A DNA stretch of 52,619 bases, taken from positions 22,269 through 74,887 of the forward strand of contig JAKADK010000003.1 in NCBI GenBank assembly GCA_021820665.1, read 5' to 3'. The notes under the pieces were generated by a model. That model made no database searches, was not told the origin of the DNA, and saw only the letters and a list, made by a program, of their open reading frames with translations. The position numbers were made by a program, and so were the translations under genes. Shown in pieces: positions 8,139 through 21,082 of this stretch. Within the stretch, counting starts at the first letter, position 1. Each line of letters opens with the position of its first letter. The DNA is from Actinomycetes bacterium (GTDB taxonomy: Bacteria; Actinomycetota; Acidimicrobiia; Acidimicrobiales; RAAP-2).

Positions 8139-11100
8139 ATGCGCCTCGCCTCCCTTCCGTCCCGGCTGCGCGACGAGCCGGCCATGGTCCGTGTCGTCGG
8201 CGCGGCGTCGGCGACCCTCGCCGCCCCGGTGGCCGCCCAGCCGTTCGTCGTCGCCGGGCTGCTGGCCCTCGGTGATCGGCGCCCCGTCCTGGTCGTGGCG
8301 GCCACGGGTCTGGCGGCCGAGCACCTGGCCCGGGACATCGGGACGTTCGCGCCCGGAGCGTCGGTCGACGTGTTCCCGGCGTGGGAGACGCTTCCCTTCG
8401 AACGGGTGAGCCCCGAGGGGGCGACCATGGGCCGGCGACTGGCCACCCTGTGGCATCTCGCCGGTGGCGACGGGAACCTTCCCGACGTGGTGGTGGCCCC
8501 GATCAAGGCGGTGCTCCAGCGGCTCGGACCGTGGCGCCACGCCGCCGAACCCGTCGTCGTGGAGCGGGGGGCCCGGGTGGGGCTCGATGACCTGGTGGCC
8601 GCGCTCGTGGACCGGGGGTACCGGCGGGAGCCGCTGGTCGAGCACCGGGGTGAGCTGGCCGTCCGGGGCGGGATCGTCGACGTGTTCCCGTCGACCGGGG
8701 AGTCACCGGTGCGGATCGATCTTTGGGGGGACGAGGTCGACCGGCTGGCCCACTTCGACCTCGGCGACCAGCGGTCGGTCGACGACCTCGACCGGGTGGA
8801 GATCTTCGGCTGCCGTGAGCTGCGCCCGGACGCTGCGGTACGGGAGCGGGCCGCCCGCCTCGTGGCCGAGGCGCCGTGGGGACGCCACCAGTGGGACCAG
8901 CTGGCCGACGGCGCCCTGTTCGACGGGATGGAGTCATGGCTGCCGTGGGTCGCGCCCGGAGAGGAGCTCGTGACCGACCTGCTCGGCCCCGGCGGGCTCG
9001 TCGTGCTGGTGGAGCCCGGCCGCATCCGGGACCGCGCCGCCGATCTGGTCGAGGAGGAGGCGGCGCTGGCCGACGCACTGGCCTCCACCTGGGGGCTCGA
9101 CGACGGAAGCGGCAGCCCTCGTCTCCACCTGCCCTACGATCGGGTCTTGGAGCGGTGCCGCGCCTCGACGCTCTCCCTCGTGCCGCCGGTGTCCGGGGGC
9201 GACGTGCCTTCCGTCGTCGGTTCCGGGTGGGAGCCGATCCTCGGAGACCCGGAGCGCCTGACCGACCAGGTCCGACGGACGGTCGAGGCCGGCTGCTCGG
9301 TGGTCCTCTGCAGCCAGCACGAGGCAGGTGCCTCCCGCATGGCCGACGCCCTGGCCGCCGAGGGGATGGTCGTGCCCGTCCGGCTCGACGACGCCGACGA
9401 GGAGGCCGACCACGCTGCCGGAGCCCGGGCCTTCCCGGGCCCGGCGGCGCAGATCGTGGTCGCACCGATCGACCGTGGTTTCATCCTCCCGGTCTGCAAG
9501 GTGGCGGTGCTCGGCGAGTCGGACCTCACCGGCCGCCACCGTCCGCACCGGCCGCCCCGGGCCCGTGCCCGGGCCGTGGACGGTTTCTTCGACGACCTGG
9601 CACCGGGGAGCCCGGTCGTCCACCGGCAGCACGGCGTGGCCATCTACCGCGGCATGGTCACCCGTACCATGGGCGGCGCCACCCGTGACTACCTCCTCCT
9701 CGAGTACCGGGGGAACGACAAGCTCTACCTTCCCACCGACCAGATCGACCTCCTCACCCCCTACACGGGCGGGGACTCGCCCACCGTCCACCGGCTGGGC
9801 GGCTCGGAGTGGCAGCGGTCGCGCGCCAAGGCTCGGGCCGCCGTCCACGAGATCGCCGAGGAGCTGGTCACGCTGTACCGTCGCCGGCTGGAGATCGAGG
9901 GTCGGGCGTTCGGTCCCGACACGCCCTGGCAGGCCGAGCTGGAGGCCGGCTTCCCCTTCGAGGAGACCGCCGACCAGGTCCGGGCCATCGAGGAGACCAA
10001 GGCGGACATGGAGCGGCCCCAGCCCATGGACCGGCTGGTGTGCGGTGACGTGGGGTTCGGGAAGACCGAGGTCGCACTGCGGGCGGTGTTCAAGGCCGTC
10101 CAGGAGGGCGCCCAGGCCGCCATCCTGGTACCCACCACACTGCTGGCGAGCCAGCACGCCCAGACGTTCGCCGACCGCTTCTCCCCGTTCCCCGTCCGCG
10201 TCGAGCTGCTCAGCCGCTTCCTCACCGCCTCCCAGGTCAAAGACGTGCTCGCCGGGTTGGCCGACGGGTCGGTGGACGTGGTGGTCGCCACCCACCGGCT
10301 GCTGGCCGGGGACGTCTCCTTCAAGAACCTGGGCCTGCTGGTGGTCGATGAGGAACAGCGGTTCGGCGTCAGCCACAAGGAGGCGATCAAGGCGCTCACC
10401 GCCCACGTCGACGTCCTGACCCTGACGGCGAGCCCGATCCCCCGGACCCTCGAGATGGCGCTCACCGGTATCCGCGACCTCTCGATGGTGAACACGCCGC
10501 CGGCGTCCCGGCGTCCCATCCTCACCCACGTCGGGGAGTTCGACGAGGCGGCGGTCTCCGAGGCGATCCGGCGGGAGATGCTTCGCGAGGGCCAGGTCTT
10601 CTACGTGCACAACCGGGTCGACGACATCGACGCCGTGGCCGAGCGGGTCCGGCGGCTGGTTCCCGGGGCCCGGGTCGCCGTCGCCCACGGTCAGATGGAC
10701 GAGGGGACCCTCGAGCGGGTGGTGCTCGACTTCTTCGAGGGCGCCTACGACGTCCTCGTGTGCACCACCATCATCGAGTCGGGCATCGACATGCCGGCAG
10801 TCAACACCCTCATCGTGGACCGGGCCGACCTGCTGGGCCTGGGGCAGCTCCACCAGCTGCGGGGCCGGGTGGGCCGGGCCGGGCAACGGGCCTACGCCTA
10901 CCTGTTCCACCCGGCCGACCGGGTGCTCTCCGAGCAGGCCTACGAGCGCCTCCGGACGATCGGCGACCATACCGAGCTCGGCTCGGGCTTCAAGATCGCG
11001 CTGCGCGACCTCCAGATCCGGGGCGCCGGGAACCTCCTCGGTCGGGACCAATCGGGTCACATCGCCGCCATCGGCTACGACCTCTACGTGCAGATGGTCA

Positions 11101-11702
11101 GCGAGGCCGTGGCCGAGCTGAAGGGAGAGAGCCGACCGGCCCCGGTCGAGCTGTCCCTCGACCTCCCGGACGTGGCGTTCCTGCCGGCCGACTACATCGA
11201 GTCCGAGGACGCCCGGCTCGAGGCGTACCGCCGGCTGGCGGCGGTCCGGGACGCGTCCGAGGTCGACGACGTCCGCTCGGAGTGGCTGGACCGCTTCGGC
11301 CCGCCGCCGACACAGGCCCGGACGCTCCTCGAGGTGGCTCTGCTCCGGACGGAGTGCGTGCGCCTCGGGATCACCGACCTGGCCGTGCAGGTGGCGCGAC
11401 GGATGGGCTCGACGGCGGAGGCGACGGCACGGATCGCCCCCCTCGTCCTGCCCGCCTCGGCCGAGGTGCGCCTGGCCCGGCTGGTGCCCGGGGCGCGGTG
11501 GCACGCCGAGTCGAGCCGCCTGGTGGCGCCGATCCCGCCGGCGGCGGCCGGGACGTCGTTCGCTGCCCGGCTGGTCGAGCTCCTCCGGATGCTCGTGCCG
11601 CCGCCTGCCGGCCCGGGACCGGCCCCGGGGCCCGAGGGGACCGCGGGGGCCGGGTCCCGACCAGCGCTGGCCGCCGTCGGTGGCGCCAGGTCCAGCCGGT
11701 AG
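8139..11702 (+). CDS. mfd: Transcription-repair coupling factor Mfd
   Basis: An 1187-residue SF2 translocase that removes stalled RNA polymerase and recruits UvrA to lesions. The N-terminal UvrB-like domains include FPAWETLPFERVSPE and GGIVDVFPSTGESPVRIDLW. The CarD-like RNA-polymerase-interaction domain starts near residue 490 (PVVHRQHGVAIYRGM, YLPTDQIDLL). The translocase motor has Walker A GDVGFGKTE (about 635), DEEQRFG (about 737), TLTASPIPRTLEMAL, IIESGIDMPAVNTLI and QLRGRVGRAG. The TRCF C-terminal domain starts near residue 1010 (LDLPDVAFLPADYIESEDAR). The length is typical. Only 40 bp separate it from pth. Confidence 0.97.
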   Translation: MRLASLPSRLRDEPAMVRVVGAASATLAAPVAAQPFVVAGLLALGDRRPVLVVAATGLAAEHLARDIGTFAPGASVDVFPAWETLPFERVSPEGATMGRRLATLWHLAGGDGNLPDVVVAPIKAVLQRLGPWRHAAEPVVVERGARVGLDDLVAALVDRGYRREPLVEHRGELAVRGGIVDVFPSTGESPVRIDLWGDEVDRLAHFDLGDQRSVDDLDRVEIFGCRELRPDAAVRERAARLVAEAPWGRHQWDQLADGALFDGMESWLPWVAPGEELVTDLLGPGGLVVLVEPGRIRDRAADLVEEEAALADALASTWGLDDGSGSPRLHLPYDRVLERCRASTLSLVPPVSGGDVPSVVGSGWEPILGDPERLTDQVRRTVEAGCSVVLCSQHEAGASRMADALAAEGMVVPVRLDDADEEADHAAGARAFPGPAAQIVVAPIDRGFILPVCKVAVLGESDLTGRHRPHRPPRARARAVDGFFDDLAPGSPVVHRQHGVAIYRGMVTRTMGGATRDYLLLEYRGNDKLYLPTDQIDLLTPYTGGDSPTVHRLGGSEWQRSRAKARAAVHEIAEELVTLYRRRLEIEGRAFGPDTPWQAELEAGFPFEETADQVRAIEETKADMERPQPMDRLVCGDVGFGKTEVALRAVFKAVQEGAQAAILVPTTLLASQHAQTFADRFSPFPVRVELLSRFLTASQVKDVLAGLADGSVDVVVATHRLLAGDVSFKNLGLLVVDEEQRFGVSHKEAIKALTAHVDVLTLTASPIPRTLEMALTGIRDLSMVNTPPASRRPILTHVGEFDEAAVSEAIRREMLREGQVFYVHNRVDDIDAVAERVRRLVPGARVAVAHGQMDEGTLERVVLDFFEGAYDVLVCTTIIESGIDMPAVNTLIVDRADLLGLGQLHQLRGRVGRAGQRAYAYLFHPADRVLSEQAYERLRTIGDHTELGSGFKIALRDLQIRGAGNLLGRDQSGHIAAIGYDLYVQMVSEAVAELKGESRPAPVELSLDLPDVAFLPADYIESEDARLEAYRRLAAVRDASEVDDVRSEWLDRFGPPPTQARTLLEVALLRTECVRLGITDLAVQVARRMGSTAEATARIAPLVLPASAEVRLARLVPGARWHAESSRLVAPIPPAAAGTSFAARLVELLRMLVPPPAGPGPAPGPEGTAGAGSRPALAAVGGARSSR

Positions 11703-11713
11703 CATCGCCTGGC

Positions 11714-12883
11714 GTGAGACGCCTCTTCGTGTTCGTGGGCACCGTCGTCGTCGCCGGCATGCTCGCCACCGCCTGCACCGTCCCCCCGTCGGCGGCCACG
11801 GTGAACGGGGTCGCCATCTCCCAGTCGTCGCTCTTCGGCGAGATGCGGTCGTTCGGGACGACGCAGGCCGGGGCGTGCCTGCTCGAGATCGAGTCCCCGG
11901 GCGGACCGCTCCGGGTGGAGGGTACCGGCGGCCAGGGGACGTTCTCCATGAGCCTCACCGATAGCGTCCTCCTCCAGTCGGTGAACAGCCTGCTCTACCG
12001 GCAGTACGCGGCCGAGCACCACGTGACGGTGACGAGTGCGGAGCTGCGCTCGGCTCGCACGGCGCTCGGGCAGCAATTCAGCGGCGAGATCGACGCCGCC
12101 GTACAGCAGGCCGGGAACGCGGGTGTGGCGTCCTACTGCCAGTCGGCGTCCGGGCAGCCGATCACTGGCGCCCAGCTTCTCGACGCCCTGCCGGCTGGCT
12201 TCCGAAACGAGGAGGTCCGGACGGAGGCGGTGCAGTTGAAGCTGCTGGCGGCCGGGGCCGACTTCTCGCCCGGCGCGATCCGGTCCTACTACGACGCCAA
12301 TCCGGCGCAGTTCACCGTGGCGTGCCTGAGCGACATCGCCACGGCCACCCAGAGCGAGGCGAACGCCGTCGCCGCGAAGCTGCACGCCGGCGGGTCGTTC
12401 GCCGCGCTGGCCAAGGCGGACTCGATCGACACCTCGTCGTCTGCCAACGGCGGCGCGCTCGGGTGCACCTACGAGCTGGCCACGCTCGAGCAGGAGCTGG
12501 GCCAGCCCAGCATCACCGTCGGCACGCCGATCGGACCGATCGCGGATCCGAGCTCCTCGGCGTGGATCATCTTCGAGGTGACGAAGGCCACCCGTGAGAC
12601 CCTGGCGGCGGCCACACCCCAGGTTCGTCAGGACCTGCTCACCGGGACGGCGAACCAGACGCGAGTGGGTGGCGAGGTGCTGGCGTTCGCCCGGCGCTCG
12701 ACGGTCAGCGTGAACCCCACCTTCGGCACGTGGCACGTGGGGGACATCACCCCTCCCGCCGCCCCGCCGAAAAAGGACCTCCTGGCGGTGACGTCGGGGC
12801 TCGCCGGATCGTCCGGCACGCCGGCCACGTCGCGATCGGGCAGCACGCCGGCCACGTCGCGATCGGGCAGCACGTCCGGATGA
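11714..12883 (+). CDS. SurA/PpiC-like peptidylprolyl isomerase lipoprotein
   Basis: The N-terminal hydrophobic segment ends in ATAC with Cys21, a plausible lipoprotein cleavage site, so the protein is probably anchored outside the membrane. A SurA-type chaperone domain follows (TVNGVAISQSSLFGEMRSFG, then helices with SAELRSARTALGQQFSGEID). A parvulin-like domain follows at about residues 200-310 (YYDANPAQFTVACLSDI, AAKLHAGGSFAALAKADSID, GALGCTYE, IGPIADPSSSAWIIFEV). It probably assists folding of exported proteins. The tail carries a duplicated nine-residue TPATSRSGS unit. GTG 11714 is chosen because it lies directly before the signal segment, 11 bp after mfd. The frame is open far upstream inside mfd, but that part is a shadow. 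Confidence 0.85.
   Translation: MRRLFVFVGTVVVAGMLATACTVPPSAATVNGVAISQSSLFGEMRSFGTTQAGACLLEIESPGGPLRVEGTGGQGTFSMSLTDSVLLQSVNSLLYRQYAAEHHVTVTSAELRSARTALGQQFSGEIDAAVQQAGNAGVASYCQSASGQPITGAQLLDALPAGFRNEEVRTEAVQLKLLAAGADFSPGAIRSYYDANPAQFTVACLSDIATATQSEANAVAAKLHAGGSFAALAKADSIDTSSSANGGALGCTYELATLEQELGQPSITVGTPIGPIADPSSSAWIIFEVTKATRETLAAATPQVRQDLLTGTANQTRVGGEVLAFARRSTVSVNPTFGTWHVGDITPPAAPPKKDLLAVTSGLAGSSGTPATSRSGSTPATSRSGSTSG
12817..12870. repeat. Two perfect 27-bp tandem repeats in the lipoprotein tail
   Basis: Bases 12817-12843 and 12844-12870 are identical. Translated, they give two TPATSRSGS units at the C-terminus of the isomerase, a low-complexity tail probably free to vary. Confidence 0.85.
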
Positions 12884-12950
12884 GCAGCACCGGTGTCCCG
12901 GGGGGCGGGGCACCCGGGAGCGGGGTGCTCGGGGTCGGGGTGCCCGTCAC

Positions 12951-16453
<3,503 letters not shown>

Positions 16454-16457
<4 letters not shown>

Positions 16458-17998
16458 CCGACCGCCGGGTTCCTCCCAGAACGGCGCCGTGTGGCGTCCC
16501 GGCACCGAGCGGACCGCATGAACCGGAGTGGGAGGACGACGCGGCTGCCGTCGCCCGCCTGCTCGGTCGCCCGCCGGCGGGCGCCTTTCAGGTGGTCGTC
16601 CGTACCGACAGCGGCCAGCCCCGCGTGATCCGAAACGCCCCCTTCCTCCGGGACGGAACGCCGATGCCGACCACGTTCTGGTTGGTGGACCCCGACCTCA
16701 CCACCGCCGTGGCCCGCCTCGAGTCGGCCGGTGGGGTGCGGCAGGCGGAGGCGGAGGTGGGCTCGGCCGCGATCGCCCGGGCCCACGCCGAGTACGCCGC
16801 GGTCCGGGACGCCCTGGTGCCCGACGGCCACGCCGGGCCCCGCCCGACCGGTGGCGTCGCCGGGACCAGGCAGGGGGTCAAGTGTCTTCACGCCCACCTG
16901 GCGTGGTGGCTCGCCGGGGGACCCGACCCGGTCGGCGCCTGGGTGGTCGCCCGGCTCGGCCGCGGGGACCTCGGCCAGCCGATGCCGGGGGCGATCCCGA
17001 CCGGTCGATCGTGTCTGCCGCCGGGCTCCCGCCCCCGCCGCCGGGCGTGCTACGAAGGGTCGATGGAGCGCGCATCCCACCGGGCCGGGTCGGTCGCCGC
17101 GGTCGACTGCGGTACCAACTCGACCAGGCTGCTCGTGGTCGACCAGGCGGGCCGGGCGGTGGAACGCCGGATGGAGATCACCCGGTTGGGTCAGGGGGTG
17201 GACGCGACGGGTCGGCTGGCTCCCGAGGCCATCGCCCGATGCGCCCGGGCGCTGTCGGGGTTCCGCGCCGTGTGCGACGCGCACGGCGTGGCGGCGGTCC
17301 GCATGGTGGCGACGTCGGCCGTCCGGGACGCGGCGAACGCCGCTGACTTCTTCGCCGCCGCCGAGGCGGCGCTCGGCGCGCCCGCCGAGCTTCTGAGCGG
17401 CGTCGACGAGGGCCGGCTGTCCCTGGCGGGTGCCGTCGGCGATCTCCCCGCAGGCGACGGTCCTTGGGTGGTGGTGGACATCGGCGGTGGGTCGACCGAG
17501 GTGGTGGTGGGCGCCGCGCCCGACGATCCCCAGTTGGCGGTCAGGTCCTTCCAGATCGGTTGCGTCCGCCTGGCCGAGCGGCTCCTCCACCACGACCCGC
17601 CCCTGCCCGCCGAGCTCGAGGCGGTGTCGGATCTGGTGGACGCGGCACTGGCCGAGGCCCCGACATTGGCGGCGGGCGTGACCCCCGCTCACCGCATGGT
17701 GGGCCTGGCCGGGACCGTGAGCACGATCTCGATGCTCGCCCAGCGTCTCTCCACCTACGACCGGGCCCGGGTGCACCACAGCGTGCTGTCGGCGGCGGAG
17801 GTGAGCCACTGGTGTGACGTGCTCGCATCCGACGACCGGTTGTCCAGGTCGGCCCGTCCCGGGATGGTCGAGGGTCGGGTGGACGTCATCGTGGCCGGTG
17901 CCGTCATCCTCCGCCAGGTGATGCGGTGGCTGGGCTCGGAGAGCTGCCTCGTGTCGGAGGCGGACATCCTGGACGGTCTCGTCGCCACGCTCCGGTGA
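16454..17998 (+). CDS. DUF501 domain fused in frame to exopolyphosphatase Ppx/GppA
   Basis: One uninterrupted 514-residue frame. Residues about 25-170 are DUF501 (EWEDDAAAVARLLGRPPAG, PFLRDGTPMPTTFWLVDP, GVKCLHAHLAWWLAGG). After a linker rich in Pro, Arg and Gly, residues about 210-514 are Ppx/GppA: VAAVDCGTNSTRLLVVD, MVATSAVRDAANAADFF, VVVDIGGGSTEVVVG, GLAGTVSTISMLAQRL and LVSEADILDGLVA. Ppx hydrolyses polyphosphate or pppGpp; DUF501 has no known activity. The two are normally separate neighbours in actinobacteria. The start GTG overlaps the ftsB stop (GTGA). Ppx might also be made alone from an ATG at 17063. Confidence 0.88.
17050..17066 (+). promoter_or_regulatory. Possible internal start for Ppx alone
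   Basis: GAAGGG at 17054-17059 precedes ATG 17063, in frame with the fusion. From here the protein begins MERASHRAGSVAAVDCG, a normal Ppx N-terminus. The spacing of only 3 bases is tight, so its use is uncertain. Confidence 0.4.
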
Positions 17999-18040
17999 TG
18001 TCCGTCTAACGTTGGTCGGCATGCGGGAGGAGTTGGTGCG

Positions 18041-18667
18041 ATGAGCCCCCGGTTGCCGGCGATCGCGTCGCGTCCCTTGGAGCTGGCGGGTTGGCGGGTG
18101 CGCCTCCGTACGCTGACCGAGTCCGACTACCCGGCGTGGTTCGAGGTCCGTGACCGGTGCCGGGCGTGGCTGACGCCGTGGGAGCCCCGCCCCCATGGTG
18201 CCCCCTTTGCCCCGGAGGATGCCCGGAGCTTCGCCACCCGTTGCCTGATGCGTGAGCGAGAGCGTCAGCTCGGGACCGGGTTCGGCTTCGGGATCTTCCT
18301 CGAGCAACGCTTGGCTGGCGAGATCACGCTGTCGTCGATCCAGCGGGGGCCGTTCCAGAGCGGGGGCATCGGCTACTGGGTGGACAAGGACCTGGCGGGC
18401 CAGGGGCTGGTCCCGGAGGCCATGGTGGTGCTCCTGCGCTTCGCCTTCGAGTCGATCGACCTCCACCGGGTGGACGTCTCGATCATCCCCCGCAACCACG
18501 CCAGCCGGCGCGTGGCCGAGAAGCTGGGGCTGCGCTGCGAGGGCGTCACGGTCGGCTACCTCGAGATCGACGGACGCTGGGAGGACCATGTCCGCTACGG
18601 CATGACGACCGAGGAGTGGCAGGTGCGCCGGGACGAGCTGCTCACGACATGGCTGAAGCGGCGGTGA
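18041..18667 (+). CDS. GNAT-family (RimJ/RimL-type) N-acetyltransferase
   Basis: A 208-residue acetyltransferase. The N-terminus is typical of RimJ-like enzymes (RPLELAGWRVRLRTLTESDY). The acetyl-CoA-binding region is GIGYWVDKDLAGQGLVPEAM followed by the helix MVVLLRFAFESIDLHRVDVS, then NHASRRVAEKLGLRCEG and a closing GRWEDHVRYGM. Such enzymes acetylate protein N-termini, typically ribosomal proteins, or small amines; the substrate here is unknown. A GGAGG about 15 bases before the ATG supports the start. It stands 43 bp after Ppx and is convergent with the next gene. Confidence 0.9.
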   Translation: MSPRLPAIASRPLELAGWRVRLRTLTESDYPAWFEVRDRCRAWLTPWEPRPHGAPFAPEDARSFATRCLMRERERQLGTGFGFGIFLEQRLAGEITLSSIQRGPFQSGGIGYWVDKDLAGQGLVPEAMVVLLRFAFESIDLHRVDVSIIPRNHASRRVAEKLGLRCEGVTVGYLEIDGRWEDHVRYGMTTEEWQVRRDELLTTWLKRR

Positions 18668-18795
18668 GCCGGACGGCCTGACGTTCGGTGCCGGTGGCGG
18701 CCTCGGAGACCGGGAGCCGGGCACCGGAGCGGGAGACCTGGACACGGGGACCGTGGACCAGACGTTTCGGATCTCGTCCCCTTGGCGTCGACCTC

Positions 18796-19842
18796 CTAGA
18801 CCTCGGTGGTGCGGACGACGGCCGGGGAGTGGCGGAAGAACTGCTCCACGTCCTGCTCGTAGTGGTAGCGGTCGTCCGACCGACCGATCGAGCGCCGCAG
18901 GTTGTTCGCCCGGGCGAAGCTGGCGACGGCCCCGGCGCTCGTGTAGCGGAACGCGAAGCCGGCCTCGGTGATCCGGCGCGTGTCGACACCCCTCCCGTAC
19001 CGGGCGAGCCGTTCCAGCTCTGGGGGGAACTGGAGAAGGCGGAGGCTCCCGAAGAGGGATGCCGCAGTCCTCGTGCCAAGCGGCGGGAGGGGGACGAGCA
19101 ACGCGCCGGCGATCCCGGCCACCTCGCTCCACGGCAGCTTGCCGGACCCGGCGACGTTGTAGACCCCGCCGAGACGGTGGCGGGTCACGTGCTCGAGCGA
19201 GCGGACGACGTCGTCCTCCTCCACGAACTGCACCAGCGGGTCGAACCCGAAGACCGAGGGGAGGACCCGCCGACGAAGGTTCTGGGAGATCGGCGTGACG
19301 ATGTCGGACCCCAGCACGTTGGCGAAGCGTAGGAGGCTGACCGTCCGGTCGGGGTTCTCCTGGGCGAAGTCCGAGACCAGGGACTCGACCTCGACGAGGG
19401 AACGCTCGACGCGGGTGGCGGGCGGGGACGGGCGCGGGGTCTCCTCCGAGAACCAGGCGGGGTCTTCCGCCGACGATCCGTAGACGTGAGTGGAGGACTT
19501 CACGACGACCTGGCGCACCGAGGTGCCGGTCGCCCCGGCGGCGGCCAGGAGGTTCATCGTGCCGATGACGTTGATCTCGTGGAGCACCCGTCCGGGGACC
19601 CGTGTGGAGCTCGTTTCCAGGAAGGTGTGGATGATCGTGTCGACCTGCGTGGCTCGCACGATCCGGCTCAGGATGGAGTAGGTCTGGTCGGTGCGGACGA
19701 ACTCAGTCCGTTCCAGGGGGACCTTCGGCTCGGTGGTCCCGAGCCCGAGCAGCATGTCGACGGACGGGTCGGCCTCCAGGGCCTGGGCGGTCCGGCCACC
19801 CCAGAAGGTGTCGAGCCCGGTGATCAGCACTCTGCGTCCCAT
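18796..19842 (-). CDS. NAD-dependent epimerase/dehydratase-family protein (extended SDR)
   Basis: A 348-residue Rossmann protein. The N-terminal nucleotide-binding glycine motif is VLITGLDTFWGGRTAQAL. There is a HEINVIGTMNLLAAA segment and KSSTHVYGSS where extended SDRs carry their catalytic Ser/Thr and Tyr. FVEEDDVVRSLEHV, GGVYNVAGSGKLPWSEV and a C-terminal substrate domain follow. The natural substrate is unknown. It is 12 bp downstream of a PlsC-like acyltransferase on the same strand. The pairing is common in actinobacteria, which suggests a lipid or isoprenoid-linked role (inference). Confidence 0.88.
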   Translation of the reverse strand: MGRRVLITGLDTFWGGRTAQALEADPSVDMLLGLGTTEPKVPLERTEFVRTDQTYSILSRIVRATQVDTIIHTFLETSSTRVPGRVLHEINVIGTMNLLAAAGATGTSVRQVVVKSSTHVYGSSAEDPAWFSEETPRPSPPATRVERSLVEVESLVSDFAQENPDRTVSLLRFANVLGSDIVTPISQNLRRRVLPSVFGFDPLVQFVEEDDVVRSLEHVTRHRLGGVYNVAGSGKLPWSEVAGIAGALLVPLPPLGTRTAASLFGSLRLLQFPPELERLARYGRGVDTRRITEAGFAFRYTSAGAVASFARANNLRRSIGRSDDRYHYEQDVEQFFRHSPAVVRTTEV

Positions 19843-19854
19843 GGCAACGCTCCC

Positions 19855-20925
19855 TCAGCCGAACCACACGCTGCGCCGGTCGCGCAGCATGTCGTGCAGG
19901 GCGTCCTGGATCCGGCCCCGGACCCGCTCGGCCTCGTCCATGACCCGGCTCTTCGAGTAGTGGTCGAGGCCCGGTTCCACGTCGAAGATCGTCGGCTCGA
20001 GCACCCGGATCCGGATCTTCGCCGGGAAGTAGGTCACGGTGCCGAGGACGGGACCGAGGAGGAGCATGTTGGCGGTCACGGGGAAGTAGGGCACGTGCAG
20101 GGCGCGCGACAGGGTCGGGAGGCGGAACAGGATGGGCATCGCCTCCTCGGCGCCGACGATCGCCAGCGGCACGATGGGGACACCGGCCCGCATGGCGATC
20201 TCGACGAAGCCGCCCCGCCCGAACCGGCGGAGCCGGTAGCGGTCGGCGTAGGTCTTCGACGGGCCCTTCGACCCCTCGGGGAAGACCAGTGCCAGCTGGT
20301 GCTCGTCGTGGAGCAGGCGGAAGGCGTTCTCCGGATGGGCCGGGACGCCACCGGCGCGGGACCACAGGGTGCCGACCACCGGGACGGTGCGGAAGAAGAA
20401 GTCGGCCATGCCGTAGATCGGGCGGCCGAGCTCCTCTTCGATGCCGTGCATCACGGCCGGCGCGTCGGGCGGGATGGCGCCGGCGTGGTTGGCGACGAGC
20501 AAGGCGCCCCCGCTCATCGGGACGTTGTCGAGACCCTCCCACTCCACCCGAAACCAGTACCGGTAGATCGGGTCGTAGAGACGGCGCACGACCGTACGGA
20601 CCCGCTCGGACCGTCCCCAGCCGTCGACATCGGACCTCGGGCGTGCTGCCGGGGGATCCGGGTCCTCTGGCGACTCTCTTGGTGGGATCGTGCGGGTGGA
20701 GGCACGGACGGGGGTGAGGGTCACCCGAGCCGACCCGTCGACCGGAGACCGGACGACATCGGTGACCGCCCGGCGACGGCGGACGACCGAGGGCGACGGC
20801 GCCGCGGACGGCGCCCGGGCGGGATGGTCGTCCTGGACGTCGGGGCGCCGGCTCCGGGCGGCCCGCGGTGTCGCTGGGCGCCCCGGTGTCGCTGGCTCCT
20901 GTCCGCCCTCCAGGTTCCTGGTCAC
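19855..20925 (-). CDS. PlsC-like lysophospholipid acyltransferase
   Basis: A 356-residue protein. The first 100 residues are a disordered Arg/Pro-rich tail. The LPLAT domain (about 115-340) has block I LVANHAGAIPPDA (His and Asp of the HX4D-like motif), block III VFPEGSKGPSK, and IVPLAIVGAEEAMP. Such enzymes transfer acyl groups to lysophosphatidic acid or other lysolipids at the membrane. There is an alternative start within the tail; 20925 is the longest and has no decisive ribosome site. It is the first gene of a two-gene unit with the downstream epimerase and is divergent from the esterase. Confidence 0.88.
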   Translation of the reverse strand: MTRNLEGGQEPATPGRPATPRAARSRRPDVQDDHPARAPSAAPSPSVVRRRRAVTDVVRSPVDGSARVTLTPVRASTRTIPPRESPEDPDPPAARPRSDVDGWGRSERVRTVVRRLYDPIYRYWFRVEWEGLDNVPMSGGALLVANHAGAIPPDAPAVMHGIEEELGRPIYGMADFFFRTVPVVGTLWSRAGGVPAHPENAFRLLHDEHQLALVFPEGSKGPSKTYADRYRLRRFGRGGFVEIAMRAGVPIVPLAIVGAEEAMPILFRLPTLSRALHVPYFPVTANMLLLGPVLGTVTYFPAKIRIRVLEPTIFDVEPGLDHYSKSRVMDEAERVRGRIQDALHDMLRDRRSVWFG

Positions 20926-21082
20926 CTACGCATGGTATCCGCCGCCACTCTGCGGTCCACTGCGGATGGACCAGACAAGAGCCCGGCGCCACTACCGCGC
21001 CCGCGAGCGGGACACGTCGACGAGCCGTGGGAGGCTCTCGGGTGCGTCCGTTGGCCGGTGCCGGGCGACGGGAGGAGGGACC

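Noticed and set aside
8934..11705. Long antisense open frames opposite mfd, mazG and other genes
   Set aside because: These reflect high GC at third positions; the translations are low-complexity and match no family.
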